64,000 nucleotides of DNA. Origin: Tunturiibacter empetritectus. GTDB lineage: Bacteria; Acidobacteriota; Terriglobia; Terriglobales; Acidobacteriaceae. Positions 28,035-37,770 of the stretch are shown here, piece after piece. Numbering within the stretch: position 1 is the first letter of the stretch; each line of letters begins with the position of its first letter. Below the pieces are notes generated by a model. That model did no database searches, had not been told where the DNA came from, and was given only the letters and a program-made list of their open reading frames with translations. A program made the position numbers and the translations under genes. The stretch is taken from NCBI RefSeq assembly GCF_013410875.1, contig NZ_JACCCU010000001.1:2418001-2482000 (forward strand), written 5' to 3'.

Positions 28035-31000
28035 ATGGAATTTCATATCTCCCGCGCTCTCCGAGAAAAACTGAACGTAGACGATCTTCTCTTCAGCTAT
28101 ACCGGCAACATCGTCTTTGCCAACGTCACCGCAAGCCGGAACCTGGCCACGCAGCTTCAGGAATACCGCGCACAAAACGCTGAATCCCCAAAAGTCGTCA
28201 ACGCCGGCGCGCTCTTCGCCATGGGACTCATCGACGAGCTCAACCACGCGATGATCGCCCGCTATCGCAAAGACATCGACCCCGCAGTCTTCGCCGAAGC
28301 CGTACGCTGGTTCACCGGCCACGCCAAACCTGAAGAGATCGAACGCCTCCTCCTCACCTTCACCACCCAGTTTCCCAACGTAGCCGTCTATCGCGGCGAA
28401 CTCACCGCCGCCCAGTGGCTCAACGGCACCACCGACGGCCTGCCAAATCGCGAAGCAGCCCTCGAAGAGCTCCTCCTCCTCTGGCTCGCAAACATCAACC
28501 CAGCCTTCACCCCCTTTCGCGAGCTCTTCGAGGACACGTCCCTCAAGCAGCAGACCATCTATCAACAAATCACCGCCGCCTTCCCCGACTACTTCCTCAC
28601 CCGCCCTCCGATCTCCCCCGAGATTGGAAGCCTCCTCGACGCCCTCCGCGCTCCCCTGCTCGCCTCGCCCGACTCCCTCACCGGCCAGCTCGACTACATC
28701 CGCGAGCACTGGCCCAAGTACCTCGGCGAAGATCTCCGCCGCGTCCTCCTCGCCATCGACGTCCTCCGCGAAGAAGACCTCGCCATCTGGATGCGCTTCC
28801 ATCCCCCCGGCCCCGACCAGTACCGTCACGGCGCGCCCGGCCGCGGAGGTGAAGGCTTCGTCGGCGACGAGTTCATCGGCTTCGAAGAGGAGTACTTCAC
28901 CGGCCCCGATGGCGTCCGCCGTCGCCGCTACGGCCACGACTACCAGGCTCCCCTCAACGAGTACGAAGCCTTCAGTGCCGACCAGGCCTGGATGCCCACC
29001 GTCGTTCTCATGGCCAAGAGCACCTACGTCTGGCTCGAGCAGCTCTCCAAAAAATACCTCTGCCACATCCACCGCCTCGACCAGATCCCCGACGAAGAAC
29101 TCCGCCTCCTCGCCGACCGCGGCATCACCGGCCTATGGCTCATCGGCCTCTGGGAGCGCAGCGTCGCCTCCCGCACTATCAAACGCCTCCGCGGACACAC
29201 CGACGCCGTCGCCTCCGCCTACTCCCTCAAGGAGTACCAGATCGCCGACGACCTCGGCGGCAACCACGCCTACGAAAACCTCCGCGACCGCGCCGCCCGG
29301 GCAGGCATCCGCCTCGCCAGCGACATGGTCCCCAACCACATGGGCATCGACTCAAACTGGGTCATCGAAAATCCCGACTGGTTCCTCTACCGCTGGGAGA
29401 GCCCCTTCCCCGTCTACCGCTTCGAAGGCCCCGACCTCTCCACCGACAGCCGCGTCGAGATCAAGATCGAAGACCACTACTACGACCAGTCCGACGCCGC
29501 AGTAGTCTTCCGCCTCCGCCACCACCGCGACGGAGCCACCCGCTACATGTACCACGGCAACGACGGCACCACCTTCGCTTGGAACGACACCGCACAGCTC
29601 GACTACTCCAAAGCAGCCGTCCGCGAGCACGTCATCCAGGTCATCCTCCACGTCGCCCGCCTCTTCCCCATCATCCGCTTCGACGCCGCCATGGTCCTCG
29701 CCAAACGCCACGTCCAGCGCCTCTGGTTCCCCCTCCCCGGCACCGGCGGCTCCATCCCCTCACGCGCAGAGAACGCGATGACTCAGGAAGAGTTCGACGC
29801 TCTCATGCCCCATGAGTTCTGGCGCGAGGTTGTCGACCGCGTAGCCGCCGAGGTCCCCGGCACACTCCTCCTCGCCGAAGCCTTCTGGCTCCTCGAAGGC
29901 TACTTCGTCCGCACCCTCGGAATGCATCGCGTCTACAACAGCGCCTTCATGAACATGCTGCGCGACGAAGAGAACGCCAAGTACCGCTCCTACCTCAAAA
30001 AAACCATCGAGTTCGACCCCGATATCCTCAAGCGCTACGTCAGCTTCATGAGCAATCCCGACGAGCGCACCGCGATCGATCAGTTCGGCTCCGGCGACAA
30101 GTACTTCGGCGTCTGCACCCTCCTCGCCACCCTCCCCGGCCTTCCCATGTTCGGCCACGGTCAGATCGAAGGCTACACCGAGCGTTACGGCATGGAGTTC
30201 AAGCAGGCCAAGATGGAAGAGTGGCCCAACGACAGTCTTGTAGCCCGCCACCAGCACGAAATAGCGCCTCTCCTCAAAAACCGCCGTCTCTTCGCCGAGA
30301 GCACCAACTTCGTCCTCTACGACTTCTGGGCCGACCACGGCACCGTCGACGAAAACGTCTTCGCCTACTCCAACCGCTCCCACGGCCAGCGCGCCATCAT
30401 CCTCTACAACAACAGCTACGGCAGCACCCGCGGCACCATCCACTTCTCCGCGGCCTCGGTCGACAAAGCAACCGGCCACCTCCGCCAGCGAAGCCTCGCC
30501 GAAGGGCTCGATCTTCCGTACAACTACTTCACCTTCTTCGCCTATCGCGACACCGCCCACGGCCTGGAATATCTCTGCCGCAGCACCGACCTCCACCACA
30601 CCGGCCTCTCCATCGATCTGCGCGGCTACCAGTACGCCGTCCTGATCAACTGGCGCGAGCTCCACGCCACCGCCGAACAACCCTGGGACCAGCTCTTCGA
30701 CGCACTCAACGGAGCCGGCGTCTACAGCGTCGAAGAGGCGCTCTCCAAACTCCGCCTGCGCCCTGTGCATGAGGCCTTCCGCCAGGCTCTCAGCGAAAAC
30801 AACATTCGAGCCTTCGCAACCGTCGCCTCGGAGCTCGCAGCCAAAGAACCCGCTTCTCTCTCTAAAGATCTCGCTGCGTCGAGCGCAAGCCAAAAATCGG
30901 CAACAGGCATCGCCAAGACAAATCCCAAGACAAACCCAAAGACAAACCCAAAATCAATCGAAGAAAAAAACAATGCCGCCTCTCCCGCCCTGTCCGCACA

Positions 31001-31970
31001 GACCCTCCTTGACCCTCGCCTTCAGGCCTTCGTGAAGTGCAGTCAGAGCTTCTTCGAAAGGGTGCTCCAAACTTTACCCGCTGAGACCGAAGAATCCTCC
31101 CCTCAATCGGACGCAAGCCTCTCCACAGCTTCGATCACGCCCCAAACCTATAAGGACCTCTGCGAGATGATGGCGAAAGAGGCCATCCATCTAATCTCGG
31201 TCTCTCAAAACCTCTCAACTATCCTGCCCCCGGCAGTGAGCAGCTTTCTACCCGGCAATAAGACGAACGGACAGATCTGGGCGCCAATCCTGGCCTGGAT
31301 CACTCTCTGCAATCTCCCTCACAAAGACCAGACATCGCTCTTCGACAAGCTCCAGTTGCGCTCGGCTCTGTCAGAGATCTTCTCCGCCATCGGCATGGAA
31401 GGAGAAAACACCTGGCGCGCCGCTGCCCGCGTACGGATCCTGCTGGCACAAACCGGCACCTCGCCGGCAACAACCAGCACACAAAAATTCTGGGCCGACC
31501 CCGACGTTCGCTGGCTCACCAGTGTCAACGAATCTTCCGGCGCCACCTACTTCAACAAAGAGGGCTTTGAAGAGCTCCTCGGCTGGCTCCAACTCCCCTC
31601 GTTAATAAAATCTGCCCAGCAGCCTCTCGTTGATCTCGATTCGATCAAAAAGATTGAAGCTACTGTTCTAGAGTCTTGCCGATCGGCACAGAAGGCTGGT
31701 TATAACCTCGATCTCTACCTCAGCCCTGAACCGCCTAAGCAGTCCGAAGAAAAGCTAACCAGCGATCTCAAGAAACCGCCAACCTCCAGACCCGCTGCGA
31801 AGTCAGCCCAGAGAACAAAGCCAGACTCAAAGACAAAGCCAACCCCAAAACCAGCCCCCGAGGCCGAGTCAACTCTAAAAGCAAAGCCAGCCCAAGAGAC
31901 CGAGTCAACTCCAAAATCGAAGCCACCCACAAAAGAAGAAAAGAAACCGAAGACTCCACACGCTGACTAG
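28035..31970 (+). CDS. Large GH13 alpha-amylase-family protein with charged tail
   Basis: Protein of 1311 residues, far longer than a typical amylase. Residues 1-340 form an N-terminal region I do not recognise. A GH13 barrel follows: region I 'DMVPNHMG' (about 430), region II 'IIRFDAAMVLAKRH' (nucleophile Asp about 548), region III 'LLAEAFWLLEG' (acid/base Glu about 614) and a divergent region IV 'SNPDERTA' (about 671). Residues 930-1100 are variable, and the last 75 residues are a Lys/Pro/Thr-rich low-complexity tail. There is no signal peptide, so it is likely cytoplasmic and acts on alpha-glucans. It is convergent with glgX, 60 bases apart, which suggests glycogen or trehalose metabolism. 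The specificity cannot be assigned. Confidence 0.85.
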   Translation: MEFHISRALREKLNVDDLLFSYTGNIVFANVTASRNLATQLQEYRAQNAESPKVVNAGALFAMGLIDELNHAMIARYRKDIDPAVFAEAVRWFTGHAKPEEIERLLLTFTTQFPNVAVYRGELTAAQWLNGTTDGLPNREAALEELLLLWLANINPAFTPFRELFEDTSLKQQTIYQQITAAFPDYFLTRPPISPEIGSLLDALRAPLLASPDSLTGQLDYIREHWPKYLGEDLRRVLLAIDVLREEDLAIWMRFHPPGPDQYRHGAPGRGGEGFVGDEFIGFEEEYFTGPDGVRRRRYGHDYQAPLNEYEAFSADQAWMPTVVLMAKSTYVWLEQLSKKYLCHIHRLDQIPDEELRLLADRGITGLWLIGLWERSVASRTIKRLRGHTDAVASAYSLKEYQIADDLGGNHAYENLRDRAARAGIRLASDMVPNHMGIDSNWVIENPDWFLYRWESPFPVYRFEGPDLSTDSRVEIKIEDHYYDQSDAAVVFRLRHHRDGATRYMYHGNDGTTFAWNDTAQLDYSKAAVREHVIQVILHVARLFPIIRFDAAMVLAKRHVQRLWFPLPGTGGSIPSRAENAMTQEEFDALMPHEFWREVVDRVAAEVPGTLLLAEAFWLLEGYFVRTLGMHRVYNSAFMNMLRDEENAKYRSYLKKTIEFDPDILKRYVSFMSNPDERTAIDQFGSGDKYFGVCTLLATLPGLPMFGHGQIEGYTERYGMEFKQAKMEEWPNDSLVARHQHEIAPLLKNRRLFAESTNFVLYDFWADHGTVDENVFAYSNRSHGQRAIILYNNSYGSTRGTIHFSAASVDKATGHLRQRSLAEGLDLPYNYFTFFAYRDTAHGLEYLCRSTDLHHTGLSIDLRGYQYAVLINWRELHATAEQPWDQLFDALNGAGVYSVEEALSKLRLRPVHEAFRQALSENNIRAFATVASELAAKEPASLSKDLAASSASQKSATGIAKTNPKTNPKTNPKSIEEKNNAASPALSAQTLLDPRLQAFVKCSQSFFERVLQTLPAETEESSPQSDASLSTASITPQTYKDLCEMMAKEAIHLISVSQNLSTILPPAVSSFLPGNKTNGQIWAPILAWITLCNLPHKDQTSLFDKLQLRSALSEIFSAIGMEGENTWRAAARVRILLAQTGTSPATTSTQKFWADPDVRWLTSVNESSGATYFNKEGFEELLGWLQLPSLIKSAQQPLVDLDSIKKIEATVLESCRSAQKAGYNLDLYLSPEPPKQSEEKLTSDLKKPPTSRPAAKSAQRTKPDSKTKPTPKPAPEAESTLKAKPAQETESTPKSKPPTKEEKKPKTPHAD

Positions 31971-32042
31971 CTGACTCGCTAACTGACTGACCTGTTAACT
32001 CGCCGACCTGTTAACTCGCTAACTCGCTAACTAGCTGATCTT
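31960..32042. repeat. Degenerate GCTAACTC tandem repeat between convergent genes
   Basis: The 60-base gap and both flanking stop codons consist of near-tandem CTGACTAGCTGACTCGCTAACT-like units of 8-15 bases. The same vocabulary appears at 37771-37815 and 38098-38134, each time touching a gene end or start. Confidence 0.6.
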
Positions 32043-34166
32043 CCCATCACTAAACAGCTTCAGAGCTCGCCCGCCGACGATGATCTTTTTCTCAACCTCA
32101 GCATGGGTAAAGGGCTGCTCGATATCCTCAGTATCAATCACCTGGCACCAGGGTTTACCTGAGGGCGACGCGGGCAGCACATACTCGACGCCATCCTGCG
32201 ACGCGTTCACAACCAGAAAAAAACTATCGTCGATCACCGGCAAACCGTCCTCATCGGTCACCTGCAGCGTCTGCCCATTCAGCAGAACTGCCACCGACCG
32301 GTTCCACTGGGTATTCCAAACCTCGTCAGGCACCTGTTTGCCATCCGTGCTAAACCACGCGACATCCTTGATAATCAGGTCCTCGCCTCGCCTGCGAATC
32401 TCGCGATCCTGAAAAAACTTTCGCCGATGCAAATTCGGGTGATTCAACCGGAAGTGGATCAGCTGACTCGTAAAGTCGCGCACCCGTTTGCGCGGTTCAT
32501 CCAGATCCCAGTCATGCCACGTCAGCTCATTGTCCTGGCAGTAGCAGTTATTGTTCCCCATCTGCGACCGCGCTATCTCATCGCCCCCATTCAGCATCGG
32601 CACGCCTTGAGAGAGCATCAACGTAGCCAGGAAGTTTCGCATCTGCCTCTCACGCAAACGGTTGATCCCCTCATCGTCCGTCGGACCTTCCGCGCCCATA
32701 TTCCACGAGTCGTTGCTGTCCGAGCCATCCTTGTTGTCTTCTCCATTTGCTTCATTGTGTTTCCGGTCGTAGCTGATCAGGTCGCACAGGGTATATCCGT
32801 CATGCGCCGTAATAAAGTTGATGCTCGCATACGGCTTGCGCCCGTCGTACTGATACAGATCGCTCGATCCGGTAAGGCGATTGCCGAGATCGGAGAGCTG
32901 CCCCGCATCACCCTTCCAGAAGCGGCGAACCGTATCGCGGTACTTCCCATTCCACTCCGCCCACAGAACAGGAAACTGCCCCACCTGGTACCCTCCTTCG
33001 CCGACATCCCACGGCTCTGCGATAAGCTTCACATCGGCCAGCGTAGGGTCTTGGTGAATCGTGTCGAAGAAAGAAGACAGACGGCTCACGTCATGCAGCT
33101 CCCGCGCCAGCGTCGCTGCAAGGTCAAAGCGAAACCCATCGACATGCATCTCCGTAACCCAATAGCGCAGCGAATCCATCAGCATCTTCAGCACCTGCGG
33201 ATTCCGCACGTTCAACGTATTCCCCGTCCCCGTGTAGTCCACGTAGTATCTGGGACTCTCCTCATTCACTCTGTAATAGGTCGTGTTACAAACTCCCTTC
33301 CAGCACAAAGTCGGGCCCAGCTGGTTGCCTTCGCAGGTATGGTTGTAGACCACGTCGAGGATCACCTCGATCCCCGCAGCGTGCAGCGCCTTCACCATCC
33401 GTTTGAACTCATTCACCTGTCCGCCGGTATCCCCGCACGAGCTGTAGCGGGACATCGGCGCAAAGTACCCCAGCGTGTTGTACCCCCAATAATCCACAAG
33501 ACCCCTGGCCACCAGCGGTCCTTCGTCGATGAAGTGGTGAATCGGCAACAGCTCCACCGCCGTCACGCCAAGCTTCTTCAAATAGTTAATACTCGGCTCA
33601 CACGCAAGCCCCGCGTAAGTCCCGCGAAGCTTCTCTGGAACCATGGGATTCCGTATGCTGAAGCCCTTCACATGCATCTCATAGATCACCGAATCAGCCA
33701 GCGGCGTCTCAGGCGGACAGTCGTCTCCCCAGTCGAATTTGCTGTCGATCACAACGCTCTTCGGAACACCATCCGCGCTGTCCTGCGTATCCATCTTCAG
33801 ATCGTCTCCCGACGCCACGTCATACGCGAAGATCGGCTTCTTCCAGTCAACCTGCCCTGAAAGCGCTTCAGCATAAGGATCGACCAGCAGCTTGTATTTA
33901 TTGAAGCGGCGCCCGCGCTCCGGCTCCCACGGACCATCGATCCGGTACCCATATAACTGCCCCGCTTTGATATCGCGAACCAGCCCATGCCATACATACG
34001 CGGTTCGCTCCTGCAAAGCGATGCAATCAGTCTGTCTGCCCTCTGCGTCAAAAAAGCAGAGCTCAACCTTGGTTGCGCCCTCAGAAAAGAGGGCGAAGTT
34101 CGTGCCTTTCCTCGTTACAGTCGCGCCAAGCGGATAGGGTCGGCCAGGAAGAAGGGTGCGTTTCAT
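32031..34166 (-). CDS. glgX: Glycogen debranching enzyme GlgX
   Basis: About 711 residues. N-terminal CBM48/isoamylase domain ('PYPLGATVTRKGTNFALFSEGA'), then a GH13_11 barrel with 'DVVYNHTCEG' (region I), 'GFRFDLAATLA' (region II, nucleophile Asp), 'LIAEPWDVG' (region III, Glu) and 'NFITAHDGYTL' (region IV, Asp). It hydrolyses alpha-1,6 branches of phosphorylase-limited glycogen. The start at 34166 fits the family N-terminus 'MKRTLLPGRPYPLG'; an in-frame ATG at 34226 would add 20 residues without similarity. The gene is convergent with the large GH13 gene. Confidence 0.95.
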   Translation of the reverse strand: MKRTLLPGRPYPLGATVTRKGTNFALFSEGATKVELCFFDAEGRQTDCIALQERTAYVWHGLVRDIKAGQLYGYRIDGPWEPERGRRFNKYKLLVDPYAEALSGQVDWKKPIFAYDVASGDDLKMDTQDSADGVPKSVVIDSKFDWGDDCPPETPLADSVIYEMHVKGFSIRNPMVPEKLRGTYAGLACEPSINYLKKLGVTAVELLPIHHFIDEGPLVARGLVDYWGYNTLGYFAPMSRYSSCGDTGGQVNEFKRMVKALHAAGIEVILDVVYNHTCEGNQLGPTLCWKGVCNTTYYRVNEESPRYYVDYTGTGNTLNVRNPQVLKMLMDSLRYWVTEMHVDGFRFDLAATLARELHDVSRLSSFFDTIHQDPTLADVKLIAEPWDVGEGGYQVGQFPVLWAEWNGKYRDTVRRFWKGDAGQLSDLGNRLTGSSDLYQYDGRKPYASINFITAHDGYTLCDLISYDRKHNEANGEDNKDGSDSNDSWNMGAEGPTDDEGINRLRERQMRNFLATLMLSQGVPMLNGGDEIARSQMGNNNCYCQDNELTWHDWDLDEPRKRVRDFTSQLIHFRLNHPNLHRRKFFQDREIRRRGEDLIIKDVAWFSTDGKQVPDEVWNTQWNRSVAVLLNGQTLQVTDEDGLPVIDDSFFLVVNASQDGVEYVLPASPSGKPWCQVIDTEDIEQPFTHAEVEKKIIVGGRALKLFSDGKIS

Positions 34167-34436
34167 AGACTTTCGATGCAGCCAACGATCTGTAGTTCCG
34201 GAGAATACGCTCAAAATAGAACTCACTTTCAGCTTGCTTCCAAAAGATCAACCGATCAGCCACCACTTGAAGTCAACATCTGTCGCGACAAAAAAGACTC
34301 CGCCACCCGTCTCAGCATCAGAGCATAGAACAGGCGAACCTCGAACAGAGCCATACTCGGAAACCTCCCTCACTCAAAGCTGAGACCGAACTCCCTCCAC
34401 CCTGTCTCGATGCCAAAGCCGCCAGCCTGACCTACA

Positions 34437-35279
34437 ATGAACCCAATGGATCTGACCGCAAAGTCCGCGAAGCTCCACGAAACACTCCAGCAGCTCGGCA
34501 GTGTCCTGGTCGCCTACTCCGGCGGCACCGACTCTGCCTACCTCGCCTACGCCGCCCACCAGGCCCTCGGCGACGACATGCAAGCCGTCATCGCCGACTC
34601 CCCCTCCCTTCCCCGCGCCGAACTCGCCGCCGCCCTCGCCTTCGCCGCCGATCACAACATCCCCATCCAGATCCTCCGCACCAACGAGCTCGAAAACCCC
34701 GACTACCAGCGCAACGACGCTCACCGCTGCTTCCACTGCAAAGACGAGCTCTTCCAGCAGATGGAGCAAGCCCGAGCCCACCGCAACTTCGCCCACATCG
34801 CCTACGGCATGAACCTCGACGACCGCGCCGACTTCCGCCCCGGCCAGCAGGCCGCTGCGCAACACCACGCCGTCGCTCCCCTCGTCACCGCCGGTCTCAC
34901 CAAGCAAGAGATTCGCACCCTCGCCCAGCAAGCCGGCCTCAAGCTCTGGGACAAGCCCGCCAGCGCCTGCCTCTCCTCCCGCATCGAGTACGGCCGCCCC
35001 GTCACCCGCGAAAATCTCTCCCAGGTCGAGCAGGCCGAAGAGGCACTCCACGCCCTCGGCTTCCCCCAGGTCCGCGTCCGCCACCACGGCGATCTCGCCC
35101 GCATCGAAATCGCCCGCATCGATCTCCCCCGCGCCCTCTCCCTCCCCACCCTCGAAGCCATCACCGCCGCCATCAAACCCCTCGGCTTCCTCTACGTCAC
35201 CCTCGACACCGAAGGCTACCGCTCCGGCTCCATGAACGACATCCTCCTCGCCGCCTCCGCCATCCTCCCCGCCCGATAA
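34437..35279 (+). CDS. larE: LarE, pyridinium biscarboxylate sulfur insertase (nickel-pincer cofactor)
   Basis: About 280 residues of the PP-loop ATP pyrophosphatase family. The P-loop is 'AYSGGTDSAYLAY' (about 23-35). LarE adenylates the carboxylates of P2CMN and inserts sulfur. Besides the Cys in 'SACLSSRIEYGRP', which in the sacrificial Lactiplantibacillus enzyme is the sulfur donor, this protein has a CxxC in 'HRCFHCKDELF'. That three-cysteine set is the form reported to hold a [4Fe-4S] cluster (Thermotoga type), so this enzyme is probably catalytic rather than sacrificial. It is 38 bases upstream of larC and very likely co-transcribed with it. A second in-frame ATG follows at 34446. Confidence 0.93.
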   Translation: MNPMDLTAKSAKLHETLQQLGSVLVAYSGGTDSAYLAYAAHQALGDDMQAVIADSPSLPRAELAAALAFAADHNIPIQILRTNELENPDYQRNDAHRCFHCKDELFQQMEQARAHRNFAHIAYGMNLDDRADFRPGQQAAAQHHAVAPLVTAGLTKQEIRTLAQQAGLKLWDKPASACLSSRIEYGRPVTRENLSQVEQAEEALHALGFPQVRVRHHGDLARIEIARIDLPRALSLPTLEAITAAIKPLGFLYVTLDTEGYRSGSMNDILLAASAILPAR

Positions 35280-35317
35280 AAGCCGAACCCCGAACCTAAT
35301 ACCCCAAACATGAAACA

Positions 35318-36667
35318 ATGACGCCCATGCGTATCGCCTACCTAGACTGCTTCGCCGGCATCAGTGGCGACATGTTCCTCGGAGCCCTTCTCGACGCCGG
35401 CCTCGATCCCGCCATCCTCCACGAAGCCGTAACCGCCCTGAACCTCAACGCAACCCTCAAGATCGAAAGAGTAGACCGCAGCGGAATCTCCTCCACCAAG
35501 GTCCACGTCTACGAGGGCTTAAGCCTCGCCGAGAGCAATACCGCCGACCCAGCCCATCGTCACGAAAACGAAGAAGCAGATCATTCTCATCAGCATCACC
35601 CGAAGACCCAGCACCAGCACAAGACCGGCCATCCTCACACGCACGAGCGCGAACACACCCACGGCCGCTCCCTCGCCGTCATCCGCGACCTCATCACCGC
35701 CGCATCCCTCCCCCCTGCCGTCAAACAAACCGCCATCCACACCTTCGAACTCCTCGGCGCCTCCGAAGCAAAGATCCACAACGTCCCCATCGAAAAAATT
35801 CACTTCCACGAAGTAGGTGCCGTCGACGCCATCGTCGACATCGTCGCCTCCGCCGCAGGCATCCACGCTCTCGCAATCGACAAGTGGTTTTCCTCCCCAA
35901 TCAACGTTGGCGGCGGCACAGTGGACTGCGCACACGGCCGCTTCCCCGTCCCCGCCCCCGCCACAGCCGATCTCCTCCGCGGCCTCCCCACCTACTCCGC
36001 CCACATCGAAAAAGAGCTCGTCACCCCTACCGGAGCTGCACTCCTCCGTGCCCTCGCCCCCACCTTCGGCCCGCAACCAGCCATGCGCGTCGAGCACATC
36101 GGCTATGGCGCCGGCACCCGCAACCCGAAGGACTTCCCCAACGTCCTCCGCCTCAGCATCGGCGAAGCCGACAACTCCACCCACGCCGCCCCATCCCCAG
36201 AGCACTTTCTCAACAAACATCACCCACACGACTCAGAAACCGTAACCGTCCTCGAAACCGCACTCGACGATCTCTCCCCGCAGATCCTCGCCTACGTCTC
36301 CGAAACAGCCTTAGCGCAAGGTGCACTGGATGTCATGCTCACTCCCGTCATCATGAAAAAGGGTCGCCCCGGCACCCTCCTCACCATCCTCTGCAACCCC
36401 TCTGACAGCCCCGCCCTCCAGCAACTCATCCTTCGTGAAACCAGCACCCTCGGCCTCCGCATCCGTCAGGACACCCGCGTCTGCGCCGACCGCCACCACA
36501 CCATCGTCACCACACCCTACGGCGACATCCGCGTAAAGATCGGCACCCTCAACGGCGAGCAGTGCAACATCGCTCCCGAGTTCGAGGACTGCCGTGCCGC
36601 CGCCACAAAACACAACGTCCCTTTGAAGCTGGTTCAACAAACCGCCATCGCAGCCTACCTCAAATAA
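35318..36667 (+). CDS. larC: LarC, nickel insertion protein (nickel-pincer cofactor)
   Basis: About 449 residues. The N-terminus 'IAYLDCFAGISGDMFLGALLDAG' and the motif 'EKIHFHEVGAVDAIVDIV' are diagnostic of LarC (DUF111), the CTP-dependent cyclometallase that inserts Ni into the pincer nucleotide. A His-rich insert at residues about 78-115 (HRHENEEADHSHQHH and onwards) probably stores nickel. In Lactiplantibacillus the gene is split by a programmed frameshift; here it is a single uninterrupted frame. It sits between larE and an aldo/keto reductase. Confidence 0.95.
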   Translation: MTPMRIAYLDCFAGISGDMFLGALLDAGLDPAILHEAVTALNLNATLKIERVDRSGISSTKVHVYEGLSLAESNTADPAHRHENEEADHSHQHHPKTQHQHKTGHPHTHEREHTHGRSLAVIRDLITAASLPPAVKQTAIHTFELLGASEAKIHNVPIEKIHFHEVGAVDAIVDIVASAAGIHALAIDKWFSSPINVGGGTVDCAHGRFPVPAPATADLLRGLPTYSAHIEKELVTPTGAALLRALAPTFGPQPAMRVEHIGYGAGTRNPKDFPNVLRLSIGEADNSTHAAPSPEHFLNKHHPHDSETVTVLETALDDLSPQILAYVSETALAQGALDVMLTPVIMKKGRPGTLLTILCNPSDSPALQQLILRETSTLGLRIRQDTRVCADRHHTIVTTPYGDIRVKIGTLNGEQCNIAPEFEDCRAAATKHNVPLKLVQQTAIAAYLK

Positions 36668-36753
36668 CCCGCGCCCCGAATCCAAGCCCAGCGCTCGCCC
36701 ACAAACTTGCATCCAATCGACGACAAGTCACACTCTTACCCGAGGAGCACACC

Positions 36754-37770
36754 ATGGAGCGCAGAGACTTTCTCAAATCCGCAACCGCCGCAAGCGTAAG
36801 CGCAGCGATCCCGCTAAACGCACAACCCCCTCAAACAACCAGCCAGCCCATCAAGCGCCCCGAATCCCCTGACATGATCTATCGCGAACTTGGCACCACT
36901 GGCGAGCGCGTCTCCGCCATCGGCATGGGCGGCTACCACCTCGGTAAACAAAAGGACCCCGCCGAAAGCATTCAGCTCGTCCATGCGGGCGTCAACCGCG
37001 GCATCACCTTCCTCGACAACTGCTGGGACTACAACGACGGCATCTCCGAGGTACGCGTAGGCCAGGCCCTCCGCAACGGCTACCGTCAAAAAGTCTTCCT
37101 CATGACCAAGATCGACGGCCGTACCGCCGACGAGTACAACAAGCAACTCGAGCAATCCCTCGGTCGCCTCCAGACCGACATGATCGATCTCGTCCAGTTC
37201 CACGAAGTCATCCGCATGGAAGACCCCGACCGCATCTTCGCCTCTGGAGGAGCCATCGAAGCCGCCGTCGCCGCGCAAAAAGCCGGCAAGATTCGTTACA
37301 TCGGCTTCACCGGCCACAAAGATCCCGCCGTCCATCTCCGCATGCTCGAGACCGCGCAAAAGCACAGCTTCCACTTCGACACCGTCCAGATGCCCATCAA
37401 CGTCATGGACGCGCACTTCCGCTCCTTCGAAAAAGAGGTCATGCCCGTCGCCCTCAAACAAGGCATCGGCATCCTCGCCATGAAGACCTTCGGCGATCCC
37501 TTCATCCTCAAGAGCAACACCGTCCAACCCATCGAAGCCCTCCACTACGGCCTCACCCAGCCCGTCTCGGTCGTCATCACCGGCATCGACAACACCCAAA
37601 CCCTGGACCAGGCCTTCGAAGCCACCCGCACCTTCAAGCCCCTCGATCAAACCCAGATCAGTTCTCTACTGGCCCGCACCGCCACCGCAGCCAGCGAAGG
37701 CAAATTCGAACTCTTCAAAACCACCAACCACTACGACGGCACTGCGGCAAACCCAAAGTGGCTGGGATAG
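36754..37770 (+). CDS. Aldo/keto reductase with Tat-type leader
   Basis: About 338 residues. The N-terminus 'MERRDFLKSATAASVSAA' is a twin-arginine-like signal, so the mature enzyme may be periplasmic. The reductase core follows: 'YRELGTTGERVSAIGMGGYHLG', 'FLDNCWDYNDG' (in the place of the usual FDTA-x-x-Y; the catalytic Tyr is in WDYNDG), 'FLMTKIDGR' (catalytic Lys) and 'LVQFHEV' (catalytic His). The start is set by GAGGAG just upstream of 36754. It lies between larC and larB, but nothing in the sequence ties it to the pincer pathway. Confidence 0.88.
   Translation: MERRDFLKSATAASVSAAIPLNAQPPQTTSQPIKRPESPDMIYRELGTTGERVSAIGMGGYHLGKQKDPAESIQLVHAGVNRGITFLDNCWDYNDGISEVRVGQALRNGYRQKVFLMTKIDGRTADEYNKQLEQSLGRLQTDMIDLVQFHEVIRMEDPDRIFASGGAIEAAVAAQKAGKIRYIGFTGHKDPAVHLRMLETAQKHSFHFDTVQMPINVMDAHFRSFEKEVMPVALKQGIGILAMKTFGDPFILKSNTVQPIEALHYGLTQPVSVVITGIDNTQTLDQAFEATRTFKPLDQTQISSLLARTATAASEGKFELFKTTNHYDGTAANPKWLG

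Noticed and set aside
29760..30893. 377-codon open frame on the minus strand
   Set aside because: Antisense shadow of the large GH13 gene caused by strongly C-rich third positions.
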